5,052 nt of DNA from Rhodobacteraceae bacterium UBA2553. Its GTDB lineage: Bacteria; Pseudomonadota; Alphaproteobacteria; Rhodobacterales; Rhodobacteraceae. Within the stretch, counting starts at the first letter, position 1. The number at the start of each line of letters is the position of its first letter. Location: contig DDMF01000105.1 of the NCBI GenBank assembly GCA_002340515.1, positions 1 to 5,052 on the forward strand, written 5' to 3'. Positions 4,848-5,052 of the stretch are shown here, in pieces. The position numbers and the translations under genes are program-made. The notes under the pieces were generated by a model that was not told the origin of the DNA, did not search any database, and saw only the letters and a program-made list of their open reading frames with translations.

Positions 4848-5052
4848 GCTGCACCGCCTGACCGGGGCGTCATTTGCCCATCGTTGGAGGGATCATGATC
4901 GCAATCCGTATGATCATGACTGGGATGATCATGGCTGGGATGATCGTGACTGTGCGAATGTTCATGGCGATAAAGCGCCAGTGCGCCGTGGGTGCCAGAC
5001 CCAAACAGCGCGCGGTATTCCGGGGCCGAGGCCACATGTTCCGGCGCGCCCT
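4844..5052 (-). CDS. znuC: Zinc ABC transporter ATPase ZnuC, C-terminal part (partial, 5' end outside window)
   Basis: The frame is open from the right edge of the window to the TGA at 4844-4846. The visible 68 residues read GAPEHVASAPEYRALFGSG, the usual ZnuC C-terminal motif (a residue run such as S-x-x-P-x-Y-x-x-L-F-G), then LALYRHEH and a histidine-rich tail with ten His between HEHSHSHDHPS and DCDHD. The Walker A, signature and Walker B motifs lie outside the window. A GTG at 5035 is an internal Val, not a start. His-rich tails on ZnuC and neighbouring zinc proteins are common and are thought to bind or buffer zinc. The gene overlaps znuB by 4 bp (ATGA), so the two form one operon. A zinc- and Zur-responsive promoter would be expected upstream, beyond the window. 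Confidence 0.9.
   Translation of the reverse strand, partial: GAPEHVASAPEYRALFGSGTHGALALYRHEHSHSHDHPSHDHPSHDHTDCDHDPSNDGQMTPRSGGAA
4911..4955. repeat. Three 15-bp tandem repeats encoding the ZnuC His-rich tail
   Basis: TGATCATGACTGGGA (4911-4925), TGATCATGGCTGGGA (4926-4940) and the diverged TGATCGTGACTGTGC (4941-4955) are in-frame 5-codon units. On the minus strand they encode HSHDH-PSHDH-PSHDH-type blocks. The period is a multiple of three, so copy number can change without breaking the frame. Confidence 0.8.

Noticed and set aside
4844..5035. A stand-alone 63-aa His-rich protein starting at GTG 5035
   Set aside because: The frame continues in phase to the window edge (GAPEH before the GTG) and the sequence is the normal ZnuC C-terminus, so the GTG is an internal valine.

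Overview
The window looks like chromosomal DNA of a marine-type alphaproteobacterium, most likely Rhodobacterales (Roseobacter group). Three things point there: GC-rich genes, a roseobacter-style Hint-domain protein starting MKTGFIGTFVISW, and a ZnuC/ZnuB pair with an ATGA overlap. This placement is inference from protein flavour, not a database match. All recognisable genes lie on the minus strand. The only plus-strand gene candidate is a 39-codon tail running in from the left edge.

Layout, left to right: (1) 1-122, possible C-terminus of a plus-strand membrane protein. (2) 123-498, non-coding stretch holding an interspersed palindrome (140-185) whose core matches the CCGAAAAGTGGGAACCGGTTTTCGG-type repeat common in rhizobia and relatives, plus smaller inverted repeats and a G-rich patch. 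(3) 499-900, an unrecognised 133-codon ORF in an AT-rich block (about 43% GC over 481-960 by hand count, against about 65% in a sampled line of the next gene). (4) 1114-1536, a UspA-family protein with a divergent ATP-binding loop. (5) 1622-1671, a clear intrinsic terminator. (6) 1695-2756, a Hint-domain protein. (7) 2911-3894, an LpxR-family outer-membrane lipid A deacylase. (8) 4038-4847, the zinc ABC permease ZnuB, translationally coupled to (9) the His-rich C-terminus of the ATPase ZnuC (4844-5052, cut by the window edge).

Functionally, ZnuC and ZnuB form one transport unit for high-affinity zinc uptake; ZnuA and Zur are not in the window. LpxR, the Hint protein and the Usp protein appear to be separately transcribed. 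Candidate promoters precede lpxR and the Hint gene, and a terminator separates the Hint gene from usp. I see no sign that these three form a pathway.

I found no convincing new multi-gene system. The items most worth a second look are the AT-rich orphan ORF beside the dispersed palindrome, the predicted self-cleaving Hint protein with its conserved N-terminal module, and an exact 16-bp tandem duplication spanning the znuB stop codon.
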